A DNA stretch of 64,000 nt from Acidovorax defluvii (GTDB lineage Bacteria; Pseudomonadota; Gammaproteobacteria; Burkholderiales; Burkholderiaceae_C), in NCBI GenBank assembly GCA_003268905.1, contig QLTU01000011.1:50393-114392 (forward strand). The letters run 5' to 3'. A program made the translations under genes and the position numbers. The notes beneath the pieces are model-generated. The model ran no database searches, had not been told where the DNA came from, and saw only the letters and a program-made list of their open reading frames with translations. Shown piece after piece: positions 47,412 to 57,413 of this stretch. Numbering within the stretch: position 1 is the stretch's first letter; the number at the start of each line of letters is the position of its first letter.

Positions 47412-47714
47412 ATGACTGCTTCTGACACCACCACCACCCAGGGCGAACTCGAAAAACTGGTTTCCGATCTGCGCGGCTTGTTGGCCAGCAGGGATCTGGA
47501 CTCCTTTCCCGAGATCAAGGTGCTTCGCCAGCGTCTGGATGACGGCATGCATTCGGTGCGTGAATCGGCAGTGCGCGCCGCACAGGAAGCTGCCCGCCAG
47601 GCCAAGGATGCGGCACTTGCTGCCGATCGTTATGCACATGATGAGCCTTGGCGCGTAGCCAGCGCAGCGCTGGCGGTAGGGGCTTTGGTAGGCTTTTTGC
47701 TTGCGCGCCGCTGA
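47412..47714 (+). CDS. YqjD/ElaB-type DUF883 membrane-anchored protein
   Basis: The 100-residue protein has a helical N-terminal part (ELEKLVSDLRGLL ... LRQRLDDGMHSVRESAVRAAQ) and one C-terminal membrane helix with GALVGFLLARR, the DUF883 signature. Such proteins bind ribosomes at the inner membrane in stationary phase in E. coli. It is the first gene of a three-gene yqjD-yqjE-yqjK-like operon. Confidence 0.87.
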   Translation: MTASDTTTTQGELEKLVSDLRGLLASRDLDSFPEIKVLRQRLDDGMHSVRESAVRAAQEAARQAKDAALAADRYAHDEPWRVASAALAVGALVGFLLARR

Positions 47715-47753
47715 TCGTTGTCAGGTCATCGCACCGTTGCAGGGAGGGTTTGT

Positions 47754-48149
47754 ATGAACTGGCTTTCCTTGCTTGGGCTTGAAGCCTTTATGGCGCGGTG
47801 GCGTGCGAATGTCATTGAAGGTGCCATAGCCGCTGAAGACCGGCTGGAACTGGCGCGCCTAGAGTGGCTTGATCAAAAGCAGCGCCTGCAACAACTGCTG
47901 GTGCTGTTGATTGCTGTAACCGGGCTCACTGTGGTGACCCTGGTGCTGGTGTCGATGGCCATACTGGTGCAGTTCTGGGACACGCCACACCGCGTGATGG
48001 TCGCTTGGGTGGTCGCTGGCGTATGGCTGGTGGCCTGGTGCGCCGCCATCATCAAACTCGTTTCGGTGGCGCGGAGCACAGGCAGTGGTTTTGCCCTCAC
48101 CCGGCGCGAATTGTCGCAAGACTGGCGTGATATCAAGGAGCGCTTGTGA
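47754..48149 (+). CDS. YqjE-type phage-holin superfamily membrane protein
   Basis: The 131-residue protein has two membrane helices (~45-65 and ~80-100) flanked by an N-terminal helix LELARLEWLDQKQRLQQLL and a basic tail. It matches YqjE/holin superfamily III proteins of unknown function. AGGGAGGG lies upstream of the ATG at 47754. Its stop overlaps the GTG start of the next gene (GTGA). Confidence 0.83.
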   Translation: MNWLSLLGLEAFMARWRANVIEGAIAAEDRLELARLEWLDQKQRLQQLLVLLIAVTGLTVVTLVLVSMAILVQFWDTPHRVMVAWVVAGVWLVAWCAAIIKLVSVARSTGSGFALTRRELSQDWRDIKERL

Positions 48150-48454
48150 GTTCTTTTGAACAGGCATTGCCTACACACGCAACACAGGCGCAACAGCGGG
48201 TGCTGGAACGCATTGCCGTGCAGCGGGAGCGCTTGCGTGCGCGCCGCGCCGCCCGAATGCAGTCCCAGGCCCTGGCCGAGGTATCGGCGGGGGACGACGC
48301 AGATGCGCCGCTGCTGGCACGCACAATTGCCTTTACCCGCCAACACCCTGCCGCCGTGGCCGCCCTGGCCGGCGTAGCGATTGCAGCCGGCCCACGCCGA
48401 CTGATCCGGTGGGCGGGGGTCGTGCTACCTCTCGTGATGCGCCTGCGGCGCTGA
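48146..48454 (+). CDS. YqjK-like protein
   Basis: The 102-residue protein starts at GTG with AAGGAG six bases upstream and overlaps the previous stop. The N-terminal half is Arg-rich and helical (QQRVLERIAVQRERLRARRAARM); a hydrophobic stretch AAVAALAGVAIAAGP follows. Position and composition match YqjK-like genes after yqjDE; the function is unknown. Confidence 0.7.
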   Translation: MSSFEQALPTHATQAQQRVLERIAVQRERLRARRAARMQSQALAEVSAGDDADAPLLARTIAFTRQHPAAVAALAGVAIAAGPRRLIRWAGVVLPLVMRLRR

Positions 48455-48457
48455 CCC

Positions 48458-48485
48458 AAAAGACGGAGCCAGTGATGGCTTCGTC
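48458..48485 (-). terminator. rho-independent terminator of pyrD
   Basis: On the minus strand GACGAAGCC (48485-48477) pairs with GGCTCCGTC (48470-48462) with one G-U, loop of 6 nt, followed by TTTT. It may also slow transcription from the convergent yqjK-like gene. Confidence 0.78.
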
Positions 48486-48523
48486 TATCCGCTGGATGGT
48501 GGCTGGCGAGTTTCTCGAGCGGC

Positions 48524-49606
48524 TTAGCCCATTGCCTTGATGGCGCGTGCCGCTTTCGCGACGAGGGCGGGGCCTTCGTAAATCAGGCCGGTGTAGATCT
48601 GCACTACATCGGCGCCTGCACGAACTTTGCTCAGTGCATCTTCCGCACTCATGATGCCGCCCACTCCGATGATCGGAAAGCGGCTTCCCAGCGCTGAGCG
48701 AAGCTGCCGGATGACCTGGTTGCTGGATTCGAGCACTGGCGCACCGCTGAGCCCGCCCATTTCACTGGCATGGGGCATTCCTTTGACGGCTTCCCGACTG
48801 ATTGTGGTGTTGGTGGCGACAACGCCATCCATGCCGTGGCGTTGAAGGGTGGCTGCAATCACCGACACCTGCGCTTCGTCAAGATCGGGGGCGATCTTGA
48901 CGAAGATGGGAACCCGGCGGGGCTTTGTTGCGCCCCTGCCATCGGTCTGGCTGTATTGCTCGGCCAGGGCTTCACGGCGCTCGGCAATGGCGCCCAGCAG
49001 CCTGTCGAGTGCTGCGTCACTTTGCAGTGCGCGCAGGTTTTGCGTGTTTGGAGAACTGATATTCACCGTGACGTAGTCCGCGTGCGGATACACGCCCTCC
49101 AGACAGGTCAGGTAATCGCTGGTGGCGTTTTCGATGGGTGTGCTGGCGTTTTTTCCAATATTCAGTCCGAGCAGCATGGGGTGCTTGCGCGGGAGCGCGC
49201 GAAAGCGTGCCTGTTGCACGTTGTGGAGAAATGCGTCCAGGCCATCGTTGTTGAAGCCCAGACGGTTGATCAGTGCCTGTGCCTCGGGTAGGCGGAACAT
49301 GCGCGGTTTGGGGTTGCCAGATTGCGCCTTGGGCGTGACGGTTCCTACCTCGACAAACCCGAAGCCCATGGCGCCCAGGGCATCGATGCAGCGGGCGTTT
49401 TTGTCCAGGCCTGCCGCAAGGCCCACGCGGTTGGGAAAGGTCAGGCCGGCCAGCTCGATGGGGTCATCCACCGTCTCATTGCACCAGGCCCACTGCAGCG
49501 GCGTGCGCTGTCCGCGCGCCAGCATGTCCATGGTGAGTTCGTGGGCAGCTTCGGCATCCATGCCAAAAAGAAGGGGGCGGGTGAGTGCGTAGGGGATCAG
49601 GGACAT
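48524..49606 (-). CDS. pyrD: quinone-dependent dihydroorotate dehydrogenase
   Basis: The 360-residue class 2 enzyme has an N-terminal membrane-associating helix ([20 protein letters not shown]), FMN/substrate segments ([31 protein letters not shown]), an active-site region and [20 protein letters not shown] near the end. It oxidises dihydroorotate to orotate in pyrimidine synthesis, with electrons to ubiquinone. ATG at 49606 is divergent from rpiA, 38 bp apart. Confidence 0.95.
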   Translation of the reverse strand: MSLIPYALTRPLLFGMDAEAAHELTMDMLARGQRTPLQWAWCNETVDDPIELAGLTFPNRVGLAAGLDKNARCIDALGAMGFGFVEVGTVTPKAQSGNPKPRMFRLPEAQALINRLGFNNDGLDAFLHNVQQARFRALPRKHPMLLGLNIGKNASTPIENATSDYLTCLEGVYPHADYVTVNISSPNTQNLRALQSDAALDRLLGAIAERREALAEQYSQTDGRGATKPRRVPIFVKIAPDLDEAQVSVIAATLQRHGMDGVVATNTTISREAVKGMPHASEMGGLSGAPVLESSNQVIRQLRSALGSRFPIIGVGGIMSAEDALSKVRAGADVVQIYTGLIYEGPALVAKAARAIKAMG

Positions 49607-49644
49607 GGAGGGATAATTCGACAATTACCCTCTGATTCTCCCCC

Positions 49645-50337
49645 ATGACGACTTCACACCCTCTGACCCAAGACGAACTCAAGGCCCTGGTAGGCCAGGC
49701 GGCCCTGCAATACGTGGTGCCTGGCGGCATTGTGGGCGTTGGAACGGGCTCCACGGTCAACAAATTCATCGATGCACTGGTCGGCATGAAGGACCAGATT
49801 CGGGGCGCGGTGTCCAGCTCGGTGGCCAGCACCGAGCGGCTCAAGGCGCTGGGAATCCCGGTGTTCGATGCCAACGAGGTGGAGTCGCTGGCGGTGTATA
49901 TCGACGGTGCCGACGAGATCGACGGCCACGGCTATATGGTCAAGGGAGGGGGCGCTGCACTGACACGCGAAAAGATCGTGGCCGCCCTGGCCAGCCGCTT
50001 TGTCTGCATCGTCGATGAGTCCAAACTGGTGGCGGCCCTGGGCCGCTTTCCGTTGCCAGTCGAGGTGATTCCCATGGCGGCGCATCACATCACGCGGCGA
50101 TTTGCCGCGCTGGGTGGCGCGGCGCGGGTGCGCATGAAAGATGGACAACCACTGCTCACGGACAACGGGCAGCAAATTCTGGATGTGACGGGCCTTACCA
50201 TCGCCGACCCACTGGCGTTCGAATCTGAAGTGAATCAGTGGCCGGGGGTGGTGACGGTGGGAGTGTTTGCGCACCAGAAGGCATCGGTGTGCCTTCTGGG
50301 TACAGCGCAGGGTGTGGTGAAGACCTTCACCTACTGA
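49645..50337 (+). CDS. rpiA: ribose-5-phosphate isomerase A
   Basis: The 230-residue enzyme has the phosphate loop [13 protein letters not shown], the catalytic DGADEID and [14 protein letters not shown] motifs, and VDESKLV. It interconverts ribose 5-phosphate and ribulose 5-phosphate. It is divergent from pyrD, joining two nucleotide-supply genes around one short promoter region. Confidence 0.96.
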   Translation: MTTSHPLTQDELKALVGQAALQYVVPGGIVGVGTGSTVNKFIDALVGMKDQIRGAVSSSVASTERLKALGIPVFDANEVESLAVYIDGADEIDGHGYMVKGGGAALTREKIVAALASRFVCIVDESKLVAALGRFPLPVEVIPMAAHHITRRFAALGGAARVRMKDGQPLLTDNGQQILDVTGLTIADPLAFESEVNQWPGVVTVGVFAHQKASVCLLGTAQGVVKTFTY

Positions 50338-50352
50338 TGCACGAGCCCGCAT

Positions 50353-50370
50353 AGCCGGCACATGCCGGCT
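50353..50370. terminator. weak bidirectional hairpin between rpiA and the glutaredoxin-like gene
   Basis: AGCCGGC (50353-50359) and GCCGGCT (50364-50370) flank a 4-nt loop between the convergent genes. The U tract is absent, so it is only a candidate. Confidence 0.35.
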
Positions 50371-50383
50371 TCAGCCGCCGGGC

Positions 50384-51025
50384 TTAGAAACGGATACCTG
50401 CCGGATTGCTAGGCGTGGGCCCGTCTGTTGCAGGAGCGGGGCGCTGGCGCTCTGCAGGCGCCCTGTTTTCGGGTGCCGTGGGCGCCGCAGGTTGCGCGGC
50501 CTTGACGGCCACCAGCGGTGTGGCGGGCGGGCGGCGGTAGTTTGAGGGCAATTGCGATTGCTTGGGGTAGCCCGCAGCGTTCAGGTACTGGGTCCACTCG
50601 CTGTCGGAGAACCCGGCCAGTTGCTGGCCGCCAATCGTGCCGAACGGCAGGCCGTTGCCTCCGCTGAGCCGTTGCAGCGCATCAATGTCCTCATTGGTGG
50701 TGATCGTGCGCTCGGTAAAGGGAATACCGCGCCCCACCAGCAGATTGCGCGCGTTGTTGCATGGCGTGCAGTCAGTGCCCGTGTAAAGCGTGACCGGGAA
50801 ACGCGTGGCGACTTGCTGCAGCTCATAGGGCAGGGCCGCACCGGTGGCACCCGTGCCCGACGTGGTGCTTTGAGCAGGCTTGGCGGCGGTGTCTGGTGCC
50901 CGGTCGGAGAAGGTTACTTTTCCATCGGGGCCGACAATCCGGTACACGGCCTGGGCATGGGCGCCGACACCCGCCAGGGCCAACAGCAACGAGGCCAGCA
51001 ACGGGGTACACAATGGCTTGCGCAT
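50384..51025 (-). CDS. periplasmic DUF4124 - glutaredoxin-like protein
   Basis: The 213-residue protein has a signal peptide (~1-24, ending AHAQA). A DUF4124 segment (VYRIVGPDGKVTFSDRAP) is followed by a glutaredoxin fold with CTPC (TGTDCTPCNNARNLL) and GLPFGTIGGQQLAGF, then a Pro/Ala-rich tail. It may reduce or exchange disulfides in the periplasm; partners are unknown. It sits 54 bp downstream of the M3 peptidase on the same strand. Confidence 0.83.
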   Translation of the reverse strand: MRKPLCTPLLASLLLALAGVGAHAQAVYRIVGPDGKVTFSDRAPDTAAKPAQSTTSGTGATGAALPYELQQVATRFPVTLYTGTDCTPCNNARNLLVGRGIPFTERTITTNEDIDALQRLSGGNGLPFGTIGGQQLAGFSDSEWTQYLNAAGYPKQSQLPSNYRRPPATPLVAVKAAQPAAPTAPENRAPAERQRPAPATDGPTPSNPAGIRF

Positions 51026-51079
51026 GGGTCAATCTCCTGGTGAGTCAGAGTCGGTACAAAAGAATGATGGGCCGAGGGA

Positions 51080-53113
51080 TTAGTCTGCCATGCCTTGGTG
51101 GCGGAGCAGTGCGTCCAGATTGGGCTCGCGCCCGCGGAATGCCTTGAAGGATTCCATGGCAGGGCGGCTGCCACCCACTTCCAGGATGGCCTCGCGGTAG
51201 CGGCGACCCGTTTCGGTGCTGGGCAAACCGTCGCTGAGGGCGGTTTCTTCAAAGGCCGCATAGGCATCGGCGCTCAGCACTTCTGCCCATTTGTAGCTGT
51301 AGTAGCCTGCGGCATAGCCGCCGGCAAAAATATGGCTGAAGGTGTGGGCCGTGCGGCTGAAGGAGGGCGGTGGCAGCACCGACACTTCGCTGCGCACCTC
51401 GGCCAGCAAGGGCATGAAGTCCTGGGCAGGATCGTGGTCGGTGTGCAGCAGCATGTCGAACAGCGCAAACTCGATCTGGCGCAGGGTTGCCATACCGCTC
51501 TGAAAATTCTTGGCGGCGGTCATCTTGTCGAACAGCACGCGCGGCAGCGGCTCGCCAGTGTCAACGTGGGCGGTCATGTTGCGCAGCACGTCCCATTCCC
51601 AGCAGAAGTTCTCCATGAACTGGCTGGGCAACTCGACCGCATCCCACTCGACACCGCCAATGCCGGACACGTCGCGCTCGTTCACCTGCGTCAGCATGTG
51701 GTGCAAGCCGTGGCCGAACTCGTGAAACAGGGTGATCACGTCGTCGTGCGTGAGCAGCGGTGGCTTGCCGTCCACGCCATCGGCAAAATTGCACACCAGA
51801 TGCGCCACGGGCGTCTGGAGCACGCCGGTGTCGGGCCGCAGCCAGCGTGTGCGCACGTCATCCATCCAGGCGCCACCGCGTTTGCCGGTGCGGGCGGGTT
51901 GGTCGAGATAGAACTGGCCCACCAGCTGCCCGTTGCGCTCGATGCGATAAAACTCTACGGCGGCGTTCCATACAGGGGCGCTGTCGCGGCGGATGCTGAC
52001 CTCGAACAGTGTTTCGATGATCTTGAAAAGACCCGCCAACACCTTGGGTGCCGTGAAGAACTTTTTGACTTCCTGCTCGCTGAAGGCATAGCGCGCCTCC
52101 TTGAGCTTCTCGGCAAGATAGGGCCAGTCCCATGCCTGTGGATCCTGCAGGCCCAGCTGGCTGGCTGCGAAATCGCGCAGATCGGCCACGTCTTTTTCGG
52201 CGTAGGGACGGGCGCGGCGCGCCAGATCGCGCAGGAAGGTGACCACTTCTTCGGGCGACTGGGCCATCTTGGGCACTACAGACACCTGTCCGAAGTTGTC
52301 GTAACCAAGGAGCCGGGCTTCTTCGCGGCGCAGCACCAGGATTTCACCGATGAGCGCCGAGTTGTCAAAGCGCCGGGCGTCGCCTTCGGCCTGGTCAGAG
52401 GCACGCGTGACGTAGGCGCGGTACATGGTTTCGCGCAGTGCGCTGCGGGTGGCGAACTGCATCACCGGCAGATAGCAAGGCATCTTCAGCGTGAGCTTGT
52501 AGCCGCTTTTGCCTTCTGCCTGGGCAGCAGCCAGCGCCGTTTGCTGCACGTCAGCGGGCACACCATCCAGTTCTTCGGCCGTGGCGTAGTAGGCAAAGGC
52601 GTCAGTGGCGTCGAGCGCGTTTTCGCTGAATTTCTGGCTCAACTCGGCCTGCCGCTCCTGGATCTGGGCGAAACGCTCCTTGGCGGCCCCCGTGAGTTCG
52701 GCGCCGCTCAGGACGAAGTTGCGCACGGCGTTTTTGTGGGCCTGGCGCTGCTCAGGGGTCAGACTGGCAGGGTCGATGGCCTTGTACTTGGCGTACAGGC
52801 GCTCATCGGCTCCGAGGCGGGTCCAGAACTCGGTGACCCGGGGCAACGCCGCGTTGTAGGCGGCGCGCAACTCTGGGGTGTCGGCCACGCTGTTCAGATG
52901 ACTGACGGCCCCCCAGGCCGTGCCCAGATGTTCTGTGGCGACATCCAGCACCTTTGCAATGGCGTCCCAGCGGGCCGGAAAATCGGCGGCCGTGACCGTT
53001 TCAAGGGCCGCGCTGGCCTTCTCCAGCAACGCGTTCATCGCAGGGGCAACGTCAGCGGGCGTGATCCGGTCAAACTGGGGAAGGTCGGAGAAGTCGAGGA
53101 GGGCGTTGCTCAT
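51080..53113 (-). CDS. prlC: oligopeptidase A (M3 metallopeptidase)
   Basis: The 677-residue M3 peptidase has the zinc motif HEFGHGLHHMLTQ and a downstream Glu in the conserved SQFMENFCWE segment. Also conserved are MPCYLPVMQFA and FSHIFAGGYAAGYYSYKWAEV. It degrades oligopeptides, including signal peptides, in the cytoplasm. ATG at 53113 matches the family start (MSNALLDFSDLPQFD). Confidence 0.93.
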   Translation of the reverse strand: MSNALLDFSDLPQFDRITPADVAPAMNALLEKASAALETVTAADFPARWDAIAKVLDVATEHLGTAWGAVSHLNSVADTPELRAAYNAALPRVTEFWTRLGADERLYAKYKAIDPASLTPEQRQAHKNAVRNFVLSGAELTGAAKERFAQIQERQAELSQKFSENALDATDAFAYYATAEELDGVPADVQQTALAAAQAEGKSGYKLTLKMPCYLPVMQFATRSALRETMYRAYVTRASDQAEGDARRFDNSALIGEILVLRREEARLLGYDNFGQVSVVPKMAQSPEEVVTFLRDLARRARPYAEKDVADLRDFAASQLGLQDPQAWDWPYLAEKLKEARYAFSEQEVKKFFTAPKVLAGLFKIIETLFEVSIRRDSAPVWNAAVEFYRIERNGQLVGQFYLDQPARTGKRGGAWMDDVRTRWLRPDTGVLQTPVAHLVCNFADGVDGKPPLLTHDDVITLFHEFGHGLHHMLTQVNERDVSGIGGVEWDAVELPSQFMENFCWEWDVLRNMTAHVDTGEPLPRVLFDKMTAAKNFQSGMATLRQIEFALFDMLLHTDHDPAQDFMPLLAEVRSEVSVLPPPSFSRTAHTFSHIFAGGYAAGYYSYKWAEVLSADAYAAFEETALSDGLPSTETGRRYREAILEVGGSRPAMESFKAFRGREPNLDALLRHQGMAD

Positions 53114-53201
53114 GCGGTGGTAGATGGCGCCTGGGGGCGCGGGTTCAAGTTGCGAAACGGCGATAAGTGGGCGGCAATTGGCAATCAGCGCTCGACAGGT
53201 G

Positions 53202-54068
53202 TCATGCACCCGCAGCGCGCTCGGCGGCTTCAAGGGTGTTGACCAGCAGCATGGTAATGGTCATGGGCCCCACCCCTCCGGGGACAGGGGTGATCCAGCC
53301 GGCCACGTTTTTCACGCCCTCGAAATCCACATCACCGCACAGCTTGCCTTCGTCGTTGCGGTTCATGCCCACGTCGATCACCACGGCGCCGGGCTTGACC
53401 ATGTCGGCAGTCAGCACGTTGCGCTTGCCCACGGCGGCGACGATCACATCGGCCTGCAGCGTCTGGGCCTTGAGATCGGCTGTGCGCGAATGGCAGACGG
53501 TGACGGTGGCATCTTTTTGCAGCAGCATCAGCGCCATGGGCTTGCCCACGATGTTGCTGCGTCCAATGACCACCGCGTGCTTGCCCCGGAGGTTGTAGCC
53601 CTTGCCGTCATTGAGCGACTCCAGCATCTTCATGCAGCCATAGGGCGTGCAGGGCCAGAAACCGGGCATACCGGTCATCAGCGCCCCGGCGCTGGCGATG
53701 TGAAAACCGTCCACGTCCTTGGCGGGCGAGATGGCCTCGATGACTTTTTGCGCGTCGATGTGCTTGGGCAGGGGCAGCTGCACGAGGATGCCGTGGATGG
53801 CGGGGTCGTTGTTGAGTGCCTGCACGCGCGCCAGCAGCGCGGCTTCGGTCATGCCGGCTTCGTATTTTTCCAGCACCGAATGCAGGCCACTGTCTTCGCA
53901 CGCCTTGACCTTGTTGCGCACATAAACCTGCGACGCCGGGTTGTCGCCGACCAGTACTACAGCGAGGCCGGGCGTGGTGCCCCGTGCTTTGAGGGCTGCA
54001 GCGCGCTGGGCGACTTCGGTGCGTAGTTGGCGGGACAGGGCGTTGCCGTCGATGAGTTGTGCGGTCAT
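53202..54068 (-). CDS. folD: methylenetetrahydrofolate dehydrogenase/cyclohydrolase FolD
   Basis: The 288-residue bifunctional enzyme has the substrate/catalytic segment [13 protein letters not shown] (catalytic Lys), [23 protein letters not shown] and the NADP loop [18 protein letters not shown]. It converts 5,10-methylene-THF to 10-formyl-THF. The overlapping frame upstream holds a dispersed repeat copy between folD and the response regulator. Confidence 0.96.
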   Translation of the reverse strand: MTAQLIDGNALSRQLRTEVAQRAAALKARGTTPGLAVVLVGDNPASQVYVRNKVKACEDSGLHSVLEKYEAGMTEAALLARVQALNNDPAIHGILVQLPLPKHIDAQKVIEAISPAKDVDGFHIASAGALMTGMPGFWPCTPYGCMKMLESLNDGKGYNLRGKHAVVIGRSNIVGKPMALMLLQKDATVTVCHSRTADLKAQTLQADVIVAAVGKRNVLTADMVKPGAVVIDVGMNRNDEGKLCGDVDFEGVKNVAGWITPVPGGVGPMTITMLLVNTLEAAERAAGA

Positions 54069-54083
54069 ATCAAAAAATACAAG

Positions 54084-54134
54084 TCAAAATGGCCTGTAGC
54101 GCTTTATGGATAAGCGCTAGTAGCTATCAATTAA
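54084..54134 (+). repeat. dispersed ~50-bp repeat, copy 10 (intergenic)
   Basis: Contains TCAAAATGGCCTGTAGCGC, TTTATGGATAAGCGC and AGTAGCTATCAATTAA. It lies between folD and the response regulator stop. Confidence 0.88.
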
Positions 54135-54141
54135 TGAGCAA

Positions 54142-54768
54142 TCAGGTTTTGGGGGCGCTCTGGCCCAAGGCGATCTTGAGCAGATCGGTCACCGTGTTGG
54201 CGTTGAGCTTTTCCATGATGTTGGCGCGGTGCGCCTCCACGGTCTTGATGCTGATGCCCAGGTCATCGGCGATCTGCTTGTTCAGACGGCCGGCGACGAT
54301 GCGCTCGAGCACCTGGGATTCGCGGCCCGTGAGCTTGGAGAGCAGCGCGTCGCGGCTGGCCGCCTGCTGGAAGCCGGCAAAGGCTTCGCGGGCGTGGTCG
54401 AGCATGCGTTCGACCAGCCCGACAAGCTCTTCTTCATCAAAAGGCTTCTGAATGAAGTCGAGCGCGCCTTTTTTCATGGTGTTGACGGCCATCGGAACAT
54501 CGCCATGGCCGGTGATGAACACGATGGGCAGGGGCGACTTGCGCTCGATCAGGCGGTCCTGCAGCTCCAGCCCGGTCATGCCGCCCATGCGGATGTCGAC
54601 GATCAGGCAGGCCACCTCGCGCGGGTCGTAGCGCGAGAGGAAGGTTTCGGCCGAATCAAAGCAGCGTACCCGGTAGTCCTTGCCCTCCAGCAGCCACTGA
54701 AGCGAGTCGCGAACCGCCTCGTCGTCATCCACCACGTAAACGGTGCCTTTTTTCGGAATCAAACTCAT
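54142..54768 (-). CDS. FixJ-type response regulator
   Basis: The 208-residue protein has a receiver domain (VYVVDDDEAVRDSL, phospho-acceptor in LIVDIRMGG, conserved Lys in FIQKPFD). A LuxR-type HTH follows (LTGRESQVLERIVAGRLNKQ ... IKTVEAHRANIMEKL). It is a transcription factor controlled by the upstream histidine kinase, whose stop overlaps its ATG (ATGA). AAGGAC precedes the ATG. Targets are unknown; the divergent pdh genes are candidates. Confidence 0.92.
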   Translation of the reverse strand: MSLIPKKGTVYVVDDDEAVRDSLQWLLEGKDYRVRCFDSAETFLSRYDPREVACLIVDIRMGGMTGLELQDRLIERKSPLPIVFITGHGDVPMAVNTMKKGALDFIQKPFDEEELVGLVERMLDHAREAFAGFQQAASRDALLSKLTGRESQVLERIVAGRLNKQIADDLGISIKTVEAHRANIMEKLNANTVTDLLKIALGQSAPKT

Positions 54769-57329
54769 GCAATTGTCCTTGGGGGTTGTGCGTTTGCTAC
54801 AGAATTTGTAGTGGCATCCACAGGCTTGGCAAGCGGAAGCCAGAAGGAGAACCGGCAGCCTGTGACCTCGGAACCATTGTAGAGGTTCTCGGCCTGCATC
54901 CGGCCGTGGTGCGATTCGACGATGCTGCGGCACAGGTTCAGGCCCATGCCCATGCCCTCCTCCTTGGTGGAGAAAAAGGCTTCAAACAGTCGTTCGAGCA
55001 CTTCGGGCGCCAGTCCTTTGCCAGTGTCCTGCACCGAAAATTCCACGACGTCGTGGTCTTCGATGCGCTTGGGCACCACACGCAGCTCGACGCTGCGGCC
55101 CGAGGTGGGTCGGTTGGCCATCTGGATCGCCTCGGCCCCGTTTTTCATGAGATTGACGAGCACCTGCTCAATCAGGATGGTGTCCGCCATCACCGGCGGC
55201 AGTCGCGCCGCCACGTAGTGGGTCAGGCGCACGTTGTGGCGGCGCAGCTCGATGTCGGCCAGCTCGACGGCCTCGTTCACCATCGAGTGCACATCGGCCA
55301 GTGCACGATTGGGTTCGCTTTTTTTCACAAAAGCCCGGATGCGCTGGATGATCTGGCCCGCGCGCTGGGCCTGGTGCGCCGTTTTTTGCAGGGCGGTGAG
55401 CAGGGCTTCTTCGGTGATCTGGCCGCTCTGGATGCGCGAAACCATGCCGCTGCAGTAGTTGCTGATGGCCGTCAGGGGCTGGTTGAGTTCGTGCGCCACG
55501 CTCGACGCCATCTCGCCCATGGTGATCAGGCGGCTGACCGACTGGGCCCGCTCGGCCTGGCGGGCCGACTGCTCCTCGGCCAGGCGGCGCGGCGTGATGT
55601 CGGTGGCAATCACCATCTGGGCCAGGCGGCCGTCCACCCAGTTGAGGTAGCGAGAGCGCACTTCCAGCCATTTGCCCAGCTCGGGCAGGTAGATTTCGGC
55701 GTTTTCGGTGCGTGCGCTGGTCAGAGAGTCAGTGGGCAAGCCCATCAGCCCGTCCTCGTCGTCCATGCCCGTGGGGTTGCTGTCGGAGGCCGGCAGCACG
55801 CCCGCCTGGGCCACCAGCTGCAAATGTCCAACGGTTTGCGAGCCAAACCACTGGCGGTAGAGCTTGTTGGCAAACAGCAATTCCTGGCTGCCCAGCGGCG
55901 CCACCGAAACCGAGGCGTCCAGCGATTCGAGCACGATGGTGAAACGCTCATGCGAGGCCGTCAGCTGCTCGCGAATGCGGTTGGGCTCGGTGATGTCGGT
56001 CATGGACGTCATCCAGCCGGTTTGCTGGCCGTGGGCGTCGATCAGCGGAGACACATACAGCCGCGCATCAAACTGGGTACCGCTCTTGCGCCGCACGCGC
56101 ACATGAAACCCGCCGGGCACGGTCTTGCCGCTGATCTCTTCGCGCAGCTTGGCGTACAGCGTTTCATAGTCGGATTCGGGCCAGTAGGGGAAAGGGGGTG
56201 TCAGGCCCACCAGTTCGGACTCGCTCCAGCCGGTCATCTGGCAAAAAGCCGCATTGACATAGGTGATGCGCCCCTCCAGATCAAGCGCGCGCATGCCGGT
56301 GAGCACAGAATTTTCCATGGCCCGGCGAAAGTTGGTTTCGGCCACCAGCGCTTGCTGGGCCTGCATGCGCCGGCGGGTGTGGCGCCAGGTGGCTATCAGC
56401 ATCCAGGCCGTCATGGCGCTGAGCGTGCCCACCAGCCAGAACAGGCCGCTACCCACCACACCGAGGGACGTGCGGTAGGCCTGCGCCCGCAGCACCAGTC
56501 CGTTGCCCACCGGCGAGACGGGCACTTCGTACTGGTTCGCGCGTTGGCGCCAGGGCAACACCGGGATGCTGGAGTCGCGAGGGCCCAGCGGCGTGCCGGC
56601 CAGCAACTGGTTGTTGCCATCGAGCAGCGTGACGGCATAACGTGCCAGCACCTCGGTGGGCGTGCCATAGCGCAACAGGCTGTCGATGGAATATTCCCCC
56701 AGCACCACGCCACTGAATTTGCCCTGGTGGCTCAGGGGCACCTGCAATTGCAGCAGCGGCGCGGAGTCGCCCTGGGTTGCAGTGGGCTGCGAATACACGG
56801 GTTGCTGAAGGTCGCGTGCCAGCTCAAAGGTGTCTGCGGTGTCGCCAGGGGTCAGCACTTCACCGGCCACGCGCAACTCGCTGCTGCCCAGCGTGGGAGC
56901 GGCATGGCTGGCGCGGATGCGTTTTTTTTCATCGATCCAGGTGATGGCCTGCAATTCGGGGTGCTGGCTGATCAGGGATTCGGCTTGGCTCACAAAACCT
57001 GCGCGATCCACTTCCTGGTTGGACAAATCGCGCGCGACGCGCATCAGCTGTTCCTGGCGCTCCAGCAGCCGCAGGCGCACGCGCTGCTGGGCGTATTCCA
57101 CATCGCGCTTGAGGGCTTCGTGTTCGCGTTCGACCTCTTCTGCCCGCAAATACCAGAAAGCCGCCACGATGGCCGCCATGAACAGCAGCACGGCAGCCAG
57201 CGGTGCCAGTGCAGCAAAACGGTCTTGCCGGGCCGGCGAGAGGTTGCGCCACCACGAACGCCACCAGTGCGCGGGGGTGGCCAGGGGGGCTGCCGGCGTG
57301 GTTTGGTCCGTGATGGGGGTGGTGTTCAT
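54765..57329 (-). CDS. membrane PAS sensor histidine kinase
   Basis: The 854-residue kinase has a membrane helix at ~40-60, a periplasmic sensor region (~60-285) and a second helix (~290-315). Two PAS domains (~330-460, ~470-600) precede a dimerisation domain with His in SVAHELNQPLTAIS and a FixL/DctB-like HATPase (NLMKNGAEAIQMA, DTGKGLAPEVLERLFEAFFSTKEEGMGMGL, read in pieces). The signal is unknown. It is translationally coupled to the response regulator and divergent from aceE. Confidence 0.92.
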   Translation of the reverse strand: MNTTPITDQTTPAAPLATPAHWWRSWWRNLSPARQDRFAALAPLAAVLLFMAAIVAAFWYLRAEEVEREHEALKRDVEYAQQRVRLRLLERQEQLMRVARDLSNQEVDRAGFVSQAESLISQHPELQAITWIDEKKRIRASHAAPTLGSSELRVAGEVLTPGDTADTFELARDLQQPVYSQPTATQGDSAPLLQLQVPLSHQGKFSGVVLGEYSIDSLLRYGTPTEVLARYAVTLLDGNNQLLAGTPLGPRDSSIPVLPWRQRANQYEVPVSPVGNGLVLRAQAYRTSLGVVGSGLFWLVGTLSAMTAWMLIATWRHTRRRMQAQQALVAETNFRRAMENSVLTGMRALDLEGRITYVNAAFCQMTGWSESELVGLTPPFPYWPESDYETLYAKLREEISGKTVPGGFHVRVRRKSGTQFDARLYVSPLIDAHGQQTGWMTSMTDITEPNRIREQLTASHERFTIVLESLDASVSVAPLGSQELLFANKLYRQWFGSQTVGHLQLVAQAGVLPASDSNPTGMDDEDGLMGLPTDSLTSARTENAEIYLPELGKWLEVRSRYLNWVDGRLAQMVIATDITPRRLAEEQSARQAERAQSVSRLITMGEMASSVAHELNQPLTAISNYCSGMVSRIQSGQITEEALLTALQKTAHQAQRAGQIIQRIRAFVKKSEPNRALADVHSMVNEAVELADIELRRHNVRLTHYVAARLPPVMADTILIEQVLVNLMKNGAEAIQMANRPTSGRSVELRVVPKRIEDHDVVEFSVQDTGKGLAPEVLERLFEAFFSTKEEGMGMGLNLCRSIVESHHGRMQAENLYNGSEVTGCRFSFWLPLAKPVDATTNSVANAQPPRTIA

Positions 57330-57396
57330 AGGTGCCAAGTGTAGAGGGGCAGGCCGGGGCTTTGGGTCTGCGGGGGTTGTGGTTGTTGGCACGTAA

Positions 57397-57413
57397 ATTC
57401 CATTATGCGGAAT
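57397..57413. promoter_or_regulatory. palindrome in the kinase-aceE divergent region
   Basis: ATTCC (57397-57401) and GGAAT (57409-57413) flank 7 bp. On the minus strand TTCC-GCATAAT-GGAA resembles 15-bp sites of IclR-type regulators. It lies 84 bp upstream of aceE. The binding protein is not in the window unless it is the response regulator. Confidence 0.45.
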